DNA of 64,000 bases, taken from positions 3,224,001 to 3,288,000 of the forward strand of contig NZ_CP013293.1 of the NCBI RefSeq assembly GCF_001456155.1, given 5' to 3'. This DNA is from Chryseobacterium sp. IHB B 17019. Lineage in GTDB: Bacteria > Bacteroidota > Bacteroidia > Flavobacteriales > Weeksellaceae. How positions within the stretch are numbered: position 1 is the first letter of the stretch; every line of letters begins with the position of its first letter. Shown here in pieces: positions 34,064 through 42,985 of the stretch. A model generated the notes under the pieces. It saw nothing but the letters and a program-made list of their open reading frames with translations, did not search any database and was not told the DNA's origin. Made by a program: the position numbers and the translations under genes.

Positions 34064-34354
34064 TTAATTTACAGCAAAAATATCGATAACCTCACCTTCA
34101 GCAAGTTTGATTACCGCTTTTTTCAATTTGTTTGTCTTTCCTACTTGAAGACCTTTTTTAGTGTATTTCGAAGAAACCCTCGGAGCATAAATCATTGTAT
34201 TAACGTCTGCTACTTTTACACCGTAAGCCGCTTCTACAGCTTTCTTAATCTGGATTTTATTCGCCTTAGGATCTACTAAGAAAGAATAAGAACCTCTTAA
34301 ATCTGTAAGGTAATTAGCCTTTTCTGAGATAACTGGTTTAATAATAACTGACAT
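34064..34354 (-). CDS. rplW: 50S ribosomal protein L23
   Basis: A 96-residue L23 at the exit tunnel, the docking site for trigger factor and SRP. It begins MSVIIKPVISEKANYL and has VKVADVNTMIYAPR. It lies 3 nt after rplD. Confidence 0.97.
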   Translation of the reverse strand: MSVIIKPVISEKANYLTDLRGSYSFLVDPKANKIQIKKAVEAAYGVKVADVNTMIYAPRVSSKYTKKGLQVGKTNKLKKAVIKLAEGEVIDIFAVN

Positions 34355-34357
34355 GAC

Positions 34358-34987
34358 TTATTTCTTTAAATTTTCCTGGAATTTTTCAACTGCACCTTCT
34401 AAGAAAACGATCTCACCTGCATTGATTAAGTCATAAGAAGAAATTTCGTTGAATTTCATTACTTTAGTCTTAGGTAAGTTTCTTGAAGATAAATACACAT
34501 TCTTGTTAGTATCAGGAAGAATGAACAAAGACTTCTTATCGTTCAATGCCAATGCATTAAGGATAGTGATGAAATCTTTAGTTTTAGGAGCAGCAATGCT
34601 CAATCCTTCCACGATTCTGATGCTGTTGTCTCTCATTTTCTGAGAAAGAACAGATTTTTTAGCTAATCTCTTAAGAGCTTTGTTCAATTTGAATCTGTAG
34701 TCTCTTGGCTTAGGTCCGAATACTCTACCTCCACCTCTGAAAGTTGGAGATTTAATATCACCATATCTAGCAGATCCTGATCCTTTTTGCTTCTTAAGCT
34801 TTTTAGTAGAAGCAGTAATTTCGCTTCTTTCTTTTGATTTATGAGTTCCTTGTCTCTGTGCAGCAAGGTACTGTTTTACTTCTAAGTAAACCGCGTGCTT
34901 GTTTGGCTCAATTCCGAATACTGATTCGTCTAGAGTTACTTTTTTTCCGGTCTCCTTTCCTGATGTATTTAATACTACTAGTTCCAT
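34358..34987 (-). CDS. rplD: 50S ribosomal protein L4
   Basis: A 209-residue L4 with the central basic loop ([27 protein letters not shown]) that reaches the exit tunnel. In E. coli L4 represses the S10 operon; no comparable leader structure was proven here. Its first 10 nt overlap the end of rplC, implying coupled translation. Confidence 0.98.
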   Translation of the reverse strand: MELVVLNTSGKETGKKVTLDESVFGIEPNKHAVYLEVKQYLAAQRQGTHKSKERSEITASTKKLKKQKGSGSARYGDIKSPTFRGGGRVFGPKPRDYRFKLNKALKRLAKKSVLSQKMRDNSIRIVEGLSIAAPKTKDFITILNALALNDKKSLFILPDTNKNVYLSSRNLPKTKVMKFNEISSYDLINAGEIVFLEGAVEKFQENLKK

Positions 34988-35604
34988 TTTCTGATAATTA
35001 CATAAGAATTTTTAGCTCCCGGAACAGCACCTTTTACTACTAAAAGATTTTGTTCTTGATCCACTTTTAATACTTGAAGGTTTTGAACAGTTACCTGCTT
35101 ACCTCCCATTCTTCCAGCCATTCTCATCCCTTTGAATACTCTTGAAGGGTCTGATCCAGCACCGATAGAACCTGGAGCTCTAAGTCTGTTGTGCTGTCCA
35201 TGAGTTGCCTGCATTACACCTCCAAATCCGTGTCTTTTTACAACACCTTGGAAACCTTTACCTTTAGAAGTACCTGTTACGTCAACATACTCACCTTCAG
35301 CGAATAGATCAACTTTTACTTCTTCTCCTACTTTTACTTCATCAACGAATTCTCTGTAGAATTCCACTAATTTAGCTTTAGGAGCAGAACCAGCCTTTTT
35401 AAAATGGCCAGCTAACGCTTTACCAACGTTCTTCTCACTCTTGTCATCGAAACCCAATTGAACTGACTTGTAGCCGTCCTTTTCTATGGTTCTGACCTGT
35501 AAAACCGAGCACGGACCAGCTTGAATAACTGTACAAGGAATGTTTTTTCCTTCTTCGTTAAACAAAGACGTCATACCGATTTTTTTACCAATAATACCTG
35601 ACAT
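34978..35604 (-). CDS. rplC: 50S ribosomal protein L3
   Basis: A 208-residue L3, an early assembly protein. It starts [24 protein letters not shown] and contains [20 protein letters not shown] with the conserved Gln/His region. Here it is the first gene of the S10 unit, because rpsJ, its usual upstream neighbour, lies 14 kb away beside fusA. A full-consensus promoter lies 100 nt upstream. Confidence 0.98.
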   Translation of the reverse strand: MSGIIGKKIGMTSLFNEEGKNIPCTVIQAGPCSVLQVRTIEKDGYKSVQLGFDDKSEKNVGKALAGHFKKAGSAPKAKLVEFYREFVDEVKVGEEVKVDLFAEGEYVDVTGTSKGKGFQGVVKRHGFGGVMQATHGQHNRLRAPGSIGAGSDPSRVFKGMRMAGRMGGKQVTVQNLQVLKVDQEQNLLVVKGAVPGAKNSYVIIRKWN

Positions 35605-35710
35605 TGTTTATATTATAATAAAATTTATCCTTTATTTATCTTCATTTTAAAAGGGTTTGGAGTAATTTCTACTTTTGATATAGGCATACTACACCCCTAA
35701 AATGAGTGTG

Positions 35711-35741
35711 CAAATTTATGAATATTTTTATAACTGACAAA
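35711..35741 (-). promoter_or_regulatory. Promoter of the S10-spc-alpha operon
   Basis: On the minus strand TTTG, a 19-nt spacer and TAAATTTG, a full match to the Bacteroidota consensus. Transcription would start near 35707, giving a leader of about 100 nt before rplC. This promoter lets the S10 unit be transcribed apart from the str operon. Confidence 0.75.
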
Positions 35742-35854
35742 TATTTACTGCAAAATATTTTGATTTTTAATCATTTAGATGATTTTGGGAAATATCAGGC
35801 GAAATTTCCCACGAAAATTTTTGAATTATGAAAAATTTAAAAATGAATTGACAA

Positions 35855-36619
35855 TTATTTAACAATGACACTTACCCCTGCCTCCTCGAGTTTATTTTTA
35901 TCTTCCTCCAAAATATCATTATCCGTAATCAGATAATCTATTTTGTCTAAAGGCGCTATTTTCCCGAAACCTTTTTTATTAAGCTTGGTGGAATCTGCGA
36001 GGATGACAACCTTATCAGAACAATCAATCATCATTTGGTTCAGATGAGCTTCCGCAGCGTTGGAAGTACTGATCCCGAATTCCATATCGATACCGTCTAC
36101 ACCAAGAAACAATTTATTACAGGAAAACTGCTTCAAGATTGTTTCGGAAATAGAGCCCACAATAGAGGTTGAACTTTTCCTTACTTCGCCTCCCAATTGT
36201 ATAATATTAATATTAGGATTATTGCAAAGCTCAATCGCAACCCGCAAAGAAGACGTAAGAACCGTCAGCGGACCGAAATTCACCAGCATTCTCGCAAGAT
36301 AGTGCATCGTCGTTCCCGAAGCCAGGATAATACAGTCGTTTTCCTTAATCAGGGATAAAGCCGCTTTGGCTATACTTTGTTTCGCTTCTACATTAATATT
36401 TTCTTTTTCGTCAACGTTCTTTTCGTATGCATATCTCATATGTTTGCTTGCACCTCCATGGTTTCGGAAAAGCAAGCCTAAACTTTCGAGATAGTTCAAA
36501 TCCTTTCGGATCGTAACTGACGAAACATTAAATTTTTCACATAAATCCTGAACAAGCACATAATCTTTTTCATCCAACTCCTTCAATATATCATTATGTC
36601 TTGCCAGTAATTTTTCCAT
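35855..36619 (-). CDS. glpR: DeoR/GlpR-family transcriptional regulator of glycerol genes
   Basis: A 254-residue DeoR-family protein. The N-terminal winged HTH (about 1-57) has VQDLCEKFNVSSVTIRKDLNYLESLGLLFRNHGGA. The sugar-phosphate-binding sensor domain (about 75-240) has ASGTTMHYLARML, LGVDGIDMEFGISTSNAAEAHLNQMMI and ILADSTKLNKKGF. It is divergent from glpD with a 114-nt gap, so it is most likely the repressor of the glycerol operon, with glycerol-3-phosphate as inducer by analogy with GlpR. An inverted repeat flanking the glpD promoter is its likely binding site. Confidence 0.88.
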   Translation of the reverse strand: MEKLLARHNDILKELDEKDYVLVQDLCEKFNVSSVTIRKDLNYLESLGLLFRNHGGASKHMRYAYEKNVDEKENINVEAKQSIAKAALSLIKENDCIILASGTTMHYLARMLVNFGPLTVLTSSLRVAIELCNNPNINIIQLGGEVRKSSTSIVGSISETILKQFSCNKLFLGVDGIDMEFGISTSNAAEAHLNQMMIDCSDKVVILADSTKLNKKGFGKIAPLDKIDYLITDNDILEEDKNKLEEAGVSVIVK

Positions 36620-36633
36620 GTTCTTAATTTTAT

Positions 36634-36641
36634 CAAAAATA
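36634..36641 (-). promoter_or_regulatory. Promoter -7 box of the DeoR-family regulator
   Basis: TATTTTTG on the minus strand matches TAnnTTTG and lies 15 nt before the ATG at 36619. No TTG at -33. Confidence 0.45.
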
Positions 36642-36686
36642 GCAATTTTATTTTGATTCGAAAAATTTCATTTATTTTCTTTTTAC

Positions 36687-36719
36687 TTTCGTTTTTAATT
36701 TATACATTTGAAAACGAAA
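36687..36719. promoter_or_regulatory. Probable DeoR-family operator over the glpD promoter
   Basis: TTTCGTTTT (36687-36695) and AAAACGAAA (36711-36719) form a perfect 9-bp inverted repeat around the -7 box. Two more ACGAAA copies follow at 36724-36729 and 36739-36744. Binding here would block glpD transcription. Confidence 0.65.
36703..36710 (+). promoter_or_regulatory. Promoter -7 box of the glpD-glpK-glpF operon
   Basis: TACATTTG matches TAnnTTTG. The implied start is near 36714, 20 nt before the ATG. The -33 region has TTTC rather than TTTG, which fits a repressible, weaker promoter. Confidence 0.6.
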
Positions 36720-36733
36720 CATAACGAAATATT

Positions 36734-38332
36734 ATGAAACGAAATGAAGAACTCAGCAAACTATCCACTGTCAAAGAATGGGACTTTATTGTCATTGGTG
36801 GTGGAGCGAGCGGTTTAGGTTCAGCATTGGATGCGGTAAGCAGAGGTTTTAAAACAGTATTGCTGGAATCTCATGATTTCGCAAAAGCAACATCCAGCAG
36901 AAGCACGAAATTAGTTCATGGAGGAGTAAGATACCTGGCGCAGGGCGATATCGGCCTTGTAAAAGAAGCCTTAAAGGAAAGAGGTTTATTGGCGAAAAAT
37001 GCGGCCCATGTTGTAAAAAATCAGTCTTTTATTATCCCCAACTACACTTGGTGGGGTGGGATTTATTATAAAATAGGACTGTCTGTCTATGACTTCCTTG
37101 CCGGAAAATTAAGCTTAGGCAGAACAAAATATATCAGCAAATCCAAAACAATTGAGAAACTCCCGACCATTGAGCAGAAAAACCTTGCCAGCGGAGTCGT
37201 TTATCAGGATGGGCAGTTTGATGATGCAAGATTGGCAATTAACCTGGCTCAAACCATTATTGAAAAAGGAGGAAGCGCTATTAATTATGTTAAGGTTATT
37301 AATTTAATTAAAAATGAATCCAATAAGATAACCGGTGTTGTCGTGGAAGATCAATTCACGAAACAGCAATATAATATCTATGCAAAAGTCGTTATCAATG
37401 CAACAGGGGTTTTCACCAATGATATTTTAAATATGAATAATCCCAAGCATGGAAAATACGTTGTTCCTAGCCAGGGAATCCATTTGGTTTTAGACAAATC
37501 ATTCTTAAAAAGTGACGATGCGATCATGATTCCCAAAACTTCAGACGGCAGAGTGTTGTTTGTCGTCCCGTGGCATGACAGGGCTTTGGTAGGTACAACC
37601 GATACTTTATTGGAAAACGAAAGTTTTGAGCCCCGCGCTTTGGAAGAGGAAATTAATTTCGTTTTAAATACAGCAAGACAATATTTAAGCAAAAAGCCGA
37701 CCCGGGAAGATGTAAAATCAGTTTTCGCAGGACTAAGGCCTTTAGCAGCACCAAAAGACGGGAGCAAAAACACAAAAGAAGTATCCAGAAGCCATAAAGT
37801 AGTAACATCCGAAACGGGATTAATCTCAATTATAGGGGGAAAATGGACTACCTATCGGAAAATGGCGGAAGACACCATCAATGAAGCCATGAAGTTCCAC
37901 AAATTAGGAAACACTACTTCCAAGACACAAAACATGTCTGTTCATGGAAATGTAAGAGCTGAAACCGTTGACAGAACAAACCATCTGTACGTTTACGGTT
38001 CCGATATTCCGAAGATAAAAGCTTTACAGCACAACAATCCTGAATATGCTGAAAAAATACATTCTGACCATCCGTTTACTGTTGCCGAAGCAGTTTGGGC
38101 CATTCAAAATGAAATGGCAGAAACCATTGAAGATATTCTGGCCAGAAGAGTTCGTCTCCTGTTTTTAGATGCCAGAGCTGCAATAGACAGTGCACATACA
38201 ATTGCATTAATTATCGCAAAAGAAAACGGACATTCAGCAGAATGGGCCAATGAACAGGCAAAAGAATTTATCGAACTCGCAAAAGGATATTTACTAACAC
38301 CTTATTCCCCGAAATCAATCAACCTTAATTAA
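36734..38332 (+). CDS. glpD: Glycerol-3-phosphate dehydrogenase, FAD-dependent
   Basis: A 532-residue GlpD/GlpA-type dehydrogenase. It oxidises glycerol-3-phosphate to dihydroxyacetone phosphate and passes electrons to quinone at the membrane. The FAD-binding Rossmann motif is VIGGGASGLGSALDAVSRG (about 20-38). Conserved SSRSTKLVHGGVRYL (about 55-69) and GGKWTTYRKMAEDT (about 372-385) are present, and the C-terminal domain is complete. It is first in the operon, 9 nt before glpK, under a DeoR-type operator. Confidence 0.96.
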   Translation: MKRNEELSKLSTVKEWDFIVIGGGASGLGSALDAVSRGFKTVLLESHDFAKATSSRSTKLVHGGVRYLAQGDIGLVKEALKERGLLAKNAAHVVKNQSFIIPNYTWWGGIYYKIGLSVYDFLAGKLSLGRTKYISKSKTIEKLPTIEQKNLASGVVYQDGQFDDARLAINLAQTIIEKGGSAINYVKVINLIKNESNKITGVVVEDQFTKQQYNIYAKVVINATGVFTNDILNMNNPKHGKYVVPSQGIHLVLDKSFLKSDDAIMIPKTSDGRVLFVVPWHDRALVGTTDTLLENESFEPRALEEEINFVLNTARQYLSKKPTREDVKSVFAGLRPLAAPKDGSKNTKEVSRSHKVVTSETGLISIIGGKWTTYRKMAEDTINEAMKFHKLGNTTSKTQNMSVHGNVRAETVDRTNHLYVYGSDIPKIKALQHNNPEYAEKIHSDHPFTVAEAVWAIQNEMAETIEDILARRVRLLFLDARAAIDSAHTIALIIAKENGHSAEWANEQAKEFIELAKGYLLTPYSPKSINLN

Positions 38333-38341
38333 TATTACACA

Positions 38342-39838
38342 ATGAGTGAAAAGCTGATTCTCGCTCTAGATCAAGGTACAACCTCGTCAAGAGCCATTTT
38401 ATTCAACCGTAATGGAGAAATTGAATACATCTCCCAGAAACCTTTCGAACAGATCTATCCTACTCCGGGCTGGGTAGAGCATGATCCTAATGAAATATGG
38501 TCTTCACAGATTTCCGTAGCTGCAGAAGTAATTGCCAAAGCAGGAATCTCAGGCAGAGAAGTAGCTGCAATAGGAATTACCAATCAACGTGAAACTACCG
38601 TAGTTTGGGACAAAGAAACCGGCGACCCTGTTTACAATGCTATCGTATGGCAAGACAGAAGAACATCAAAATACTGTGATGAGCTAAAAGAACAAGGTCA
38701 CGCTGAAAAGATTAAGGATAAAACAGGACTTGTTTTGGATGCCTATTTCTCTGCAACAAAACTGAAATGGATTCTTGATAATGTAGAAGGTGCAAGAGAA
38801 AAAGCTGAAGCCGGAAAATTGTGTTTCGGAACGGTGGATACCTGGCTTGTCTGGAAACTGACACGGGGAAAAATGTTTATCACCGATGTTTCGAATGCGA
38901 GCCGAACAATGCTTTTAAATATTCATACTTTGGAATGGGATGAAGAATTATTGAATTTATTTAATATTCCGAAAGCTATTCTTCCTGAAGTAAAACAAAG
39001 CAGTGAAATCTATGGTGAAACTTCCACTACCCTTTTCTCAACAAAAATCCCGATTTCCGGAATTGCGGGAGATCAGCAGGCTGCATTATTCGGACAGATG
39101 TGTACAACTCCGGGAATGGTAAAAAATACATACGGAACAGGGTGCTTCTTATTAATGAATACAGGAAAAGAAGCTGTTTCATCAAAAAATAACCTGCTGA
39201 CAACCGTTGCATGGAAAATTAATGGAGAAGTGAATTATGCTCTGGAAGGAAGTGTATTTGTAGGCGGAGCAGCGATTCAATGGTTGAGAGATGGTCTTAA
39301 ATTAATTAATTCTGCTGAAGAAATCAACACTTTGGCTCAAACTGTAGAAGACAATGGCGGCGTTTACTTTGTTCCTGCATTGACGGGCTTAGGCGCTCCA
39401 TACTGGGATCAGTACGCTCGCGGAACCATCGTGGGCGTTACCCGCGGAACGACTAACGGGCATATTGCAAGAGCCACTTTGGAAGGAATTGCTTTCCAGG
39501 TGTATGATATTGTAAAATCAATGGAAGCAGACTCCGGAAAAAAGAGTCCGGAACTTAGAGTTGACGGTGGAGCTTCTGCGAGTGACATGCTGATGCAGAT
39601 TCAATCCGATCTTTTCGGGTTTAAAATCACAAGACCAAAAACATTGGAAACGACTGCCCTAGGCGCAGCATATCTTGCCGGTCTTGCAGTAGGCTACTGG
39701 AAAAATATTGATGAAATCCAGTCTCAATGGATTGTAGATAAAGATTTCCATCCAAAAATGGAAAAAGAGAAAGTTGATAAAATGGTGAATACATGGAACA
39801 AAGCCGTTCAGCGTTCTCAAAACTGGATCGAAGATTAA
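38342..39838 (+). CDS. glpK: Glycerol kinase
   Basis: A 498-residue FGGY-family kinase that phosphorylates glycerol to glycerol-3-phosphate. Visible motifs are [15 protein letters not shown] at the N-terminus, [28 protein letters not shown], the FGGY-type [13 protein letters not shown] and [20 protein letters not shown]. Length is standard. It lies between glpD and glpF, the usual catabolic set. Confidence 0.98.
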   Translation: MSEKLILALDQGTTSSRAILFNRNGEIEYISQKPFEQIYPTPGWVEHDPNEIWSSQISVAAEVIAKAGISGREVAAIGITNQRETTVVWDKETGDPVYNAIVWQDRRTSKYCDELKEQGHAEKIKDKTGLVLDAYFSATKLKWILDNVEGAREKAEAGKLCFGTVDTWLVWKLTRGKMFITDVSNASRTMLLNIHTLEWDEELLNLFNIPKAILPEVKQSSEIYGETSTTLFSTKIPISGIAGDQQAALFGQMCTTPGMVKNTYGTGCFLLMNTGKEAVSSKNNLLTTVAWKINGEVNYALEGSVFVGGAAIQWLRDGLKLINSAEEINTLAQTVEDNGGVYFVPALTGLGAPYWDQYARGTIVGVTRGTTNGHIARATLEGIAFQVYDIVKSMEADSGKKSPELRVDGGASASDMLMQIQSDLFGFKITRPKTLETTALGAAYLAGLAVGYWKNIDEIQSQWIVDKDFHPKMEKEKVDKMVNTWNKAVQRSQNWIED

Positions 39839-39865
39839 TACCTAAAAGTAAAAACACACAAAATT

Positions 39866-40597
39866 ATGACTCCATTTATAGCAGAAGTGATTGGAACAAT
39901 GCTTCTTATATTACTAGGAAACGGCGTGGTAGCCAACGTCGTTTTAAAAGATACAAAAGGTAACAATTCCGGATGGATAGTGATTACCACAGCCTGGGCA
40001 TTGGCCGTTTTCGTGGGCGTTACAGTTGCCGGACCCATCAGCGGCGCGCACCTAAATCCGGCAGTAACGCTAGGTTTAGCCATCGCAGGAAAATTTTCAT
40101 GGGATCTGGTTCCTCCTTATATTGCAGCTCAGATGATTGGTGCAATGCTCGGGGCTTTCCTTGTTTGGTTATTTAATAAAGACCATTTTGCCATCACAGA
40201 AGATGAAGGTGCAAAGCTGGCATGTTTCAGTACAGGTCCGGCGATCAGAAAACCACTTTCCAATCTTATCAGTGAAACAATCGGGACTTTCGTTCTTGTA
40301 TTTGTTATTTTTTATTTTGCAGATCCAAGCATTAATTTAAACAATGACCCCACCGCAAAAATAGGATTAGGGACAGTAGGTGCATTACCCGTGACTTTAC
40401 TGGTTTGGGCTATTGGTTTGTCGCTGGGCGGAACAACAGGTTATGCCATCAACCCGGCACGTGATTTAGGACCAAGAATCATGCATTCCATTCTTCCGGT
40501 AAAAGGGAACAGTGACTGGAGCTACGCATGGGTCCCTGTTGCAGGACCTATTTTAGGAGCAGCCATCGCAGCCATACTGCATGGAATATTAAGTTAA
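39866..40597 (+). CDS. glpF: Glycerol uptake facilitator (aquaglyceroporin)
   Basis: A 243-residue MIP-family channel with six membrane helices and two half-helices. The two NPA boxes are SGAHLNPAVTLG (about 55-66) and GYAINPARDLGPR (about 190-202). Asp after NPAR is characteristic of glycerol-conducting channels rather than strict water channels. It lies 27 nt after glpK and completes the uptake-phosphorylation-oxidation set. Confidence 0.95.
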   Translation: MTPFIAEVIGTMLLILLGNGVVANVVLKDTKGNNSGWIVITTAWALAVFVGVTVAGPISGAHLNPAVTLGLAIAGKFSWDLVPPYIAAQMIGAMLGAFLVWLFNKDHFAITEDEGAKLACFSTGPAIRKPLSNLISETIGTFVLVFVIFYFADPSINLNNDPTAKIGLGTVGALPVTLLVWAIGLSLGGTTGYAINPARDLGPRIMHSILPVKGNSDWSYAWVPVAGPILGAAIAAILHGILS

Positions 40598-40615
40598 TCG
40601 CAAACAGTTTACACA

Positions 40616-41416
40616 ATGAAAAAACTCTTTTATATATGCCTGATTTTATTAGGCACAGGGAATCTTTTTGCCCAAGAAAATACAGAAAAGCAGGAAGACA
40701 ACAGGCTGGATTTTACAGCAAATATTCAGAATAATCATCTATGGAGAGGATTAATTATAACAGATAAACCGGTTGTGATGGGAAATCTTTCCTATGCCTT
40801 AGATAAAGATAAAAAATGGAAAGTCGGTATTTGGGGAGCTTCTTCATTGACGGATGATAAAGATGGAACTCATTACAAAGAAATCAATTATTATGTTCAA
40901 TATTCAGATGGGCGTTTTTATATTGGGTTGTGGGATCTTTTTAATTCCAGAAATATTAATACTGAAAAAGCGTCAGAGGATGTTTTCAATTATTCCAACA
41001 GGAGAACGGCACACATTATTGATTTAAGGACAAATTATACTTTCGGACCGTCTTTCCCGATCAATATTGAAGCAGACGTTATGCTTTACGGCGGTGCCAA
41101 TGCCGGAGAGGTCGTTCTGAAAGAAGATGGAAACTACAAAAAGAACAAATATTCAACCTATATCCAGGCAAGCTATCCTGTAATCACAAACAAAAAAGTA
41201 AATCTGGATGCTTTTGTAGGAGCAGGATTCGCTTTGAATGATGCCGTTTCACTATACGGAAACGGGAAGAAAGGTTTTCAGGTAGTCAATATCGGATTAA
41301 AAGCAAGCAAAACAGTCAAAATTACAGAACACTACAGCTTACCGGTTTCCATGTCGGCGATGTGGAATCCAGCGCATAAATATGCAAGAGTACAGCTTGC
41401 TGCAACCGTATTTTAA
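40616..41416 (+). CDS. Probable outer-membrane beta-barrel protein of the glycerol operon
   Basis: A 266-residue protein with a signal peptide (cleavage near LFAQE). The rest is made of alternating amphipathic strands with frequent Tyr, Trp and Gly, such as NNHLWRGLII, YYVQYSDGRFYIGLW and YARVQLAATVF. It ends in Phe like many outer-membrane barrels. The opening resembles the Gcw_chp-like outer-membrane group, but this is not certain. It starts 18 nt after glpF and precedes the operon terminator. A glycerol-permeable or glycerophosphodiester-related outer-membrane pore is an inference from position. Confidence 0.65.
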   Translation: MKKLFYICLILLGTGNLFAQENTEKQEDNRLDFTANIQNNHLWRGLIITDKPVVMGNLSYALDKDKKWKVGIWGASSLTDDKDGTHYKEINYYVQYSDGRFYIGLWDLFNSRNINTEKASEDVFNYSNRRTAHIIDLRTNYTFGPSFPINIEADVMLYGGANAGEVVLKEDGNYKKNKYSTYIQASYPVITNKKVNLDAFVGAGFALNDAVSLYGNGKKGFQVVNIGLKASKTVKITEHYSLPVSMSAMWNPAHKYARVQLAATVF

Positions 41417-41438
41417 AAACATTATTCAATCTTTTTTT

Positions 41439-41467
41439 AAGCCATTCTGTTTTAGGATGGCTTTTTT
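41439..41467 (+). terminator. Terminator of the glycerol operon
   Basis: AAGCCAT and ATGGCTT form a 7-bp stem, extended by imperfect pairs, and TTTTTT follows. It lies 22 nt after the last gene of the operon. Confidence 0.75.
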
Positions 41468-41555
41468 ATTATTAAGACTCCGTCAATAAGCAATCACCGT
41501 AATTTTACGGTGTAATTTTCAATAAGAAATCTTTATTTTTGAGTAAATTTAGAAT

Positions 41556-41969
41556 ATGAAAAAAATCTTCACCTTATTTATCTTATGCGTTTGTATTCTT
41601 TCATTCGCACAGTCAAAAGCACCATTCACCGGAAAAAGAAGCTTCAACATTGAGCAGGGAGCAACTGGATCGGGAACTCCGTCTTATTATTTAAATGTGA
41701 AAAATAATAATGACGTTCATTTTGGTTTTATACAGATCAATCAGGCAGACGGAACGGAAACAAAAGAGGAAATTAATGCCGGAAAATACAATCCTAAGGT
41801 CATGAAAGTTCATTTTAAAACATACAATGAAACTTTTCATGTAAAATTCGATAAAGAAAGAATCTATCTTACCGACGAAAAAGGAAAAATAAAAAAATCA
41901 GATGACTGCTGCCCTGCTTCTGAAATGGCTGAGCTGAACTGCAGTTGCGAAAGCATATTATATAAGTAA
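41556..41969 (+). CDS. Secreted protein of unknown function, first gene of a three-gene cassette
   Basis: A 137-residue protein with a signal peptide (cleavage near LSFAQ). The mature part is beta-rich. Its tail has five Cys (KKSDDCCPASEMAELNCSCESI), suggesting disulfides or metal binding. No family was recognised. Its stop codon overlaps the start of the next gene by one base (TAATG), so the two are coupled. Periplasmic or surface location is inferred. Confidence 0.65.
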   Translation: MKKIFTLFILCVCILSFAQSKAPFTGKRSFNIEQGATGSGTPSYYLNVKNNNDVHFGFIQINQADGTETKEEINAGKYNPKVMKVHFKTYNETFHVKFDKERIYLTDEKGKIKKSDDCCPASEMAELNCSCESILYK

Positions 41970-42946
41970 TGAAGCTTTTCCGATATGTATTCCTCTTTAT
42001 TTTTCTGGTATCATGCAGCCCGAAAGAGAATCATTCCTACACTTTCTATTACTGGAAAACCAAGCTTTCTTTGAATCAGGGAGAAAAGAAGACATTAGAT
42101 CAGGTCACTTTTCCTTATTTATATACCAGATTTTTTGATATAGATAAAATTGACGGAAAATTTCAACCGGTGGGAGTTATTACCAAAGACAAAAGTTTTG
42201 AAACCCAAAAACAAATAGTTCCGACTGTTTTTATCACCAACCGGACTTTTCTTTACATCAAAAAAGAAGAAATCACCTTTCTTGCGAAAAATATTTCAGA
42301 TTTAATTCAGAAGAAAGTTTCAGAATTTGACTTAAAAACCAACAATGAAATTCAGATCGACTGCGACTGGACGGCCGGAACAAAGGATGATTATTTTAAA
42401 TTTTTAAAAGAATTACAAAAAGTTTCAGGCAGAGAAGTTACCTGTACGCTTCGGCTTCATCAGGTAAAAGACAAAAACCAGACGGGAATTCCGCCTGTGA
42501 AGAAGGTTTATCTTATGTGTTATTCTACATCGTCACCGTTGGAAAACTCAGATAAAAATTCAATTCTTGACGTGAATACTCTGAAAAGTTACCTTTCAAA
42601 AGTCGATGAATATCCGATCAGGCAGATTGAAGTTGCCCTACCCATCTATTCCTGGGGAATTGTTACGAATTACCTCGGAAAACATAAGTTAATTAATGCT
42701 TTATCTAAAAATGACCTTCAAAATCCTAACTTTAAGATGATTTCAGAAAATGAGGCTGAGATCCGGAAAGACGGGTTTTATTTTGGAAATTATTTAAATA
42801 AAGGATTCAGAATAAAAATTGAAGAAATCTCGGATCAGCAATTGGAAGATGTTGTTGATTTTCTGCAGAAAAAAATACCACATTTTAATATTATTTATTA
42901 TCAATTAGATAATAAATTTGTTACGGACCAAAATTTTACTCTGTAA
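41969..42946 (+). CDS. Lipoprotein with probable TIM-barrel-like domain, second gene of cassette
   Basis: A 325-residue lipoprotein (lipobox FLVSC, Cys16). The central segment IQIDCDWTAGTKDDYFKFLKEL (about 126-147) and later EVALPIYSWGIV have the look of a (beta/alpha) barrel related to DUF3142-type or glycosidase-like folds. There is no catalytic Glu pair that I can name. It is translationally coupled to the preceding gene and 39 nt before the TPR-like gene. A glycan-binding or hydrolytic role is possible but unproven. Confidence 0.6.
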   Translation: MKLFRYVFLFIFLVSCSPKENHSYTFYYWKTKLSLNQGEKKTLDQVTFPYLYTRFFDIDKIDGKFQPVGVITKDKSFETQKQIVPTVFITNRTFLYIKKEEITFLAKNISDLIQKKVSEFDLKTNNEIQIDCDWTAGTKDDYFKFLKELQKVSGREVTCTLRLHQVKDKNQTGIPPVKKVYLMCYSTSSPLENSDKNSILDVNTLKSYLSKVDEYPIRQIEVALPIYSWGIVTNYLGKHKLINALSKNDLQNPNFKMISENEAEIRKDGFYFGNYLNKGFRIKIEEISDQQLEDVVDFLQKKIPHFNIIYYQLDNKFVTDQNFTL

Positions 42947-42985
42947 TTTTTTACGTTAAATTAAGAATAAAACAAAAAAACTAAT

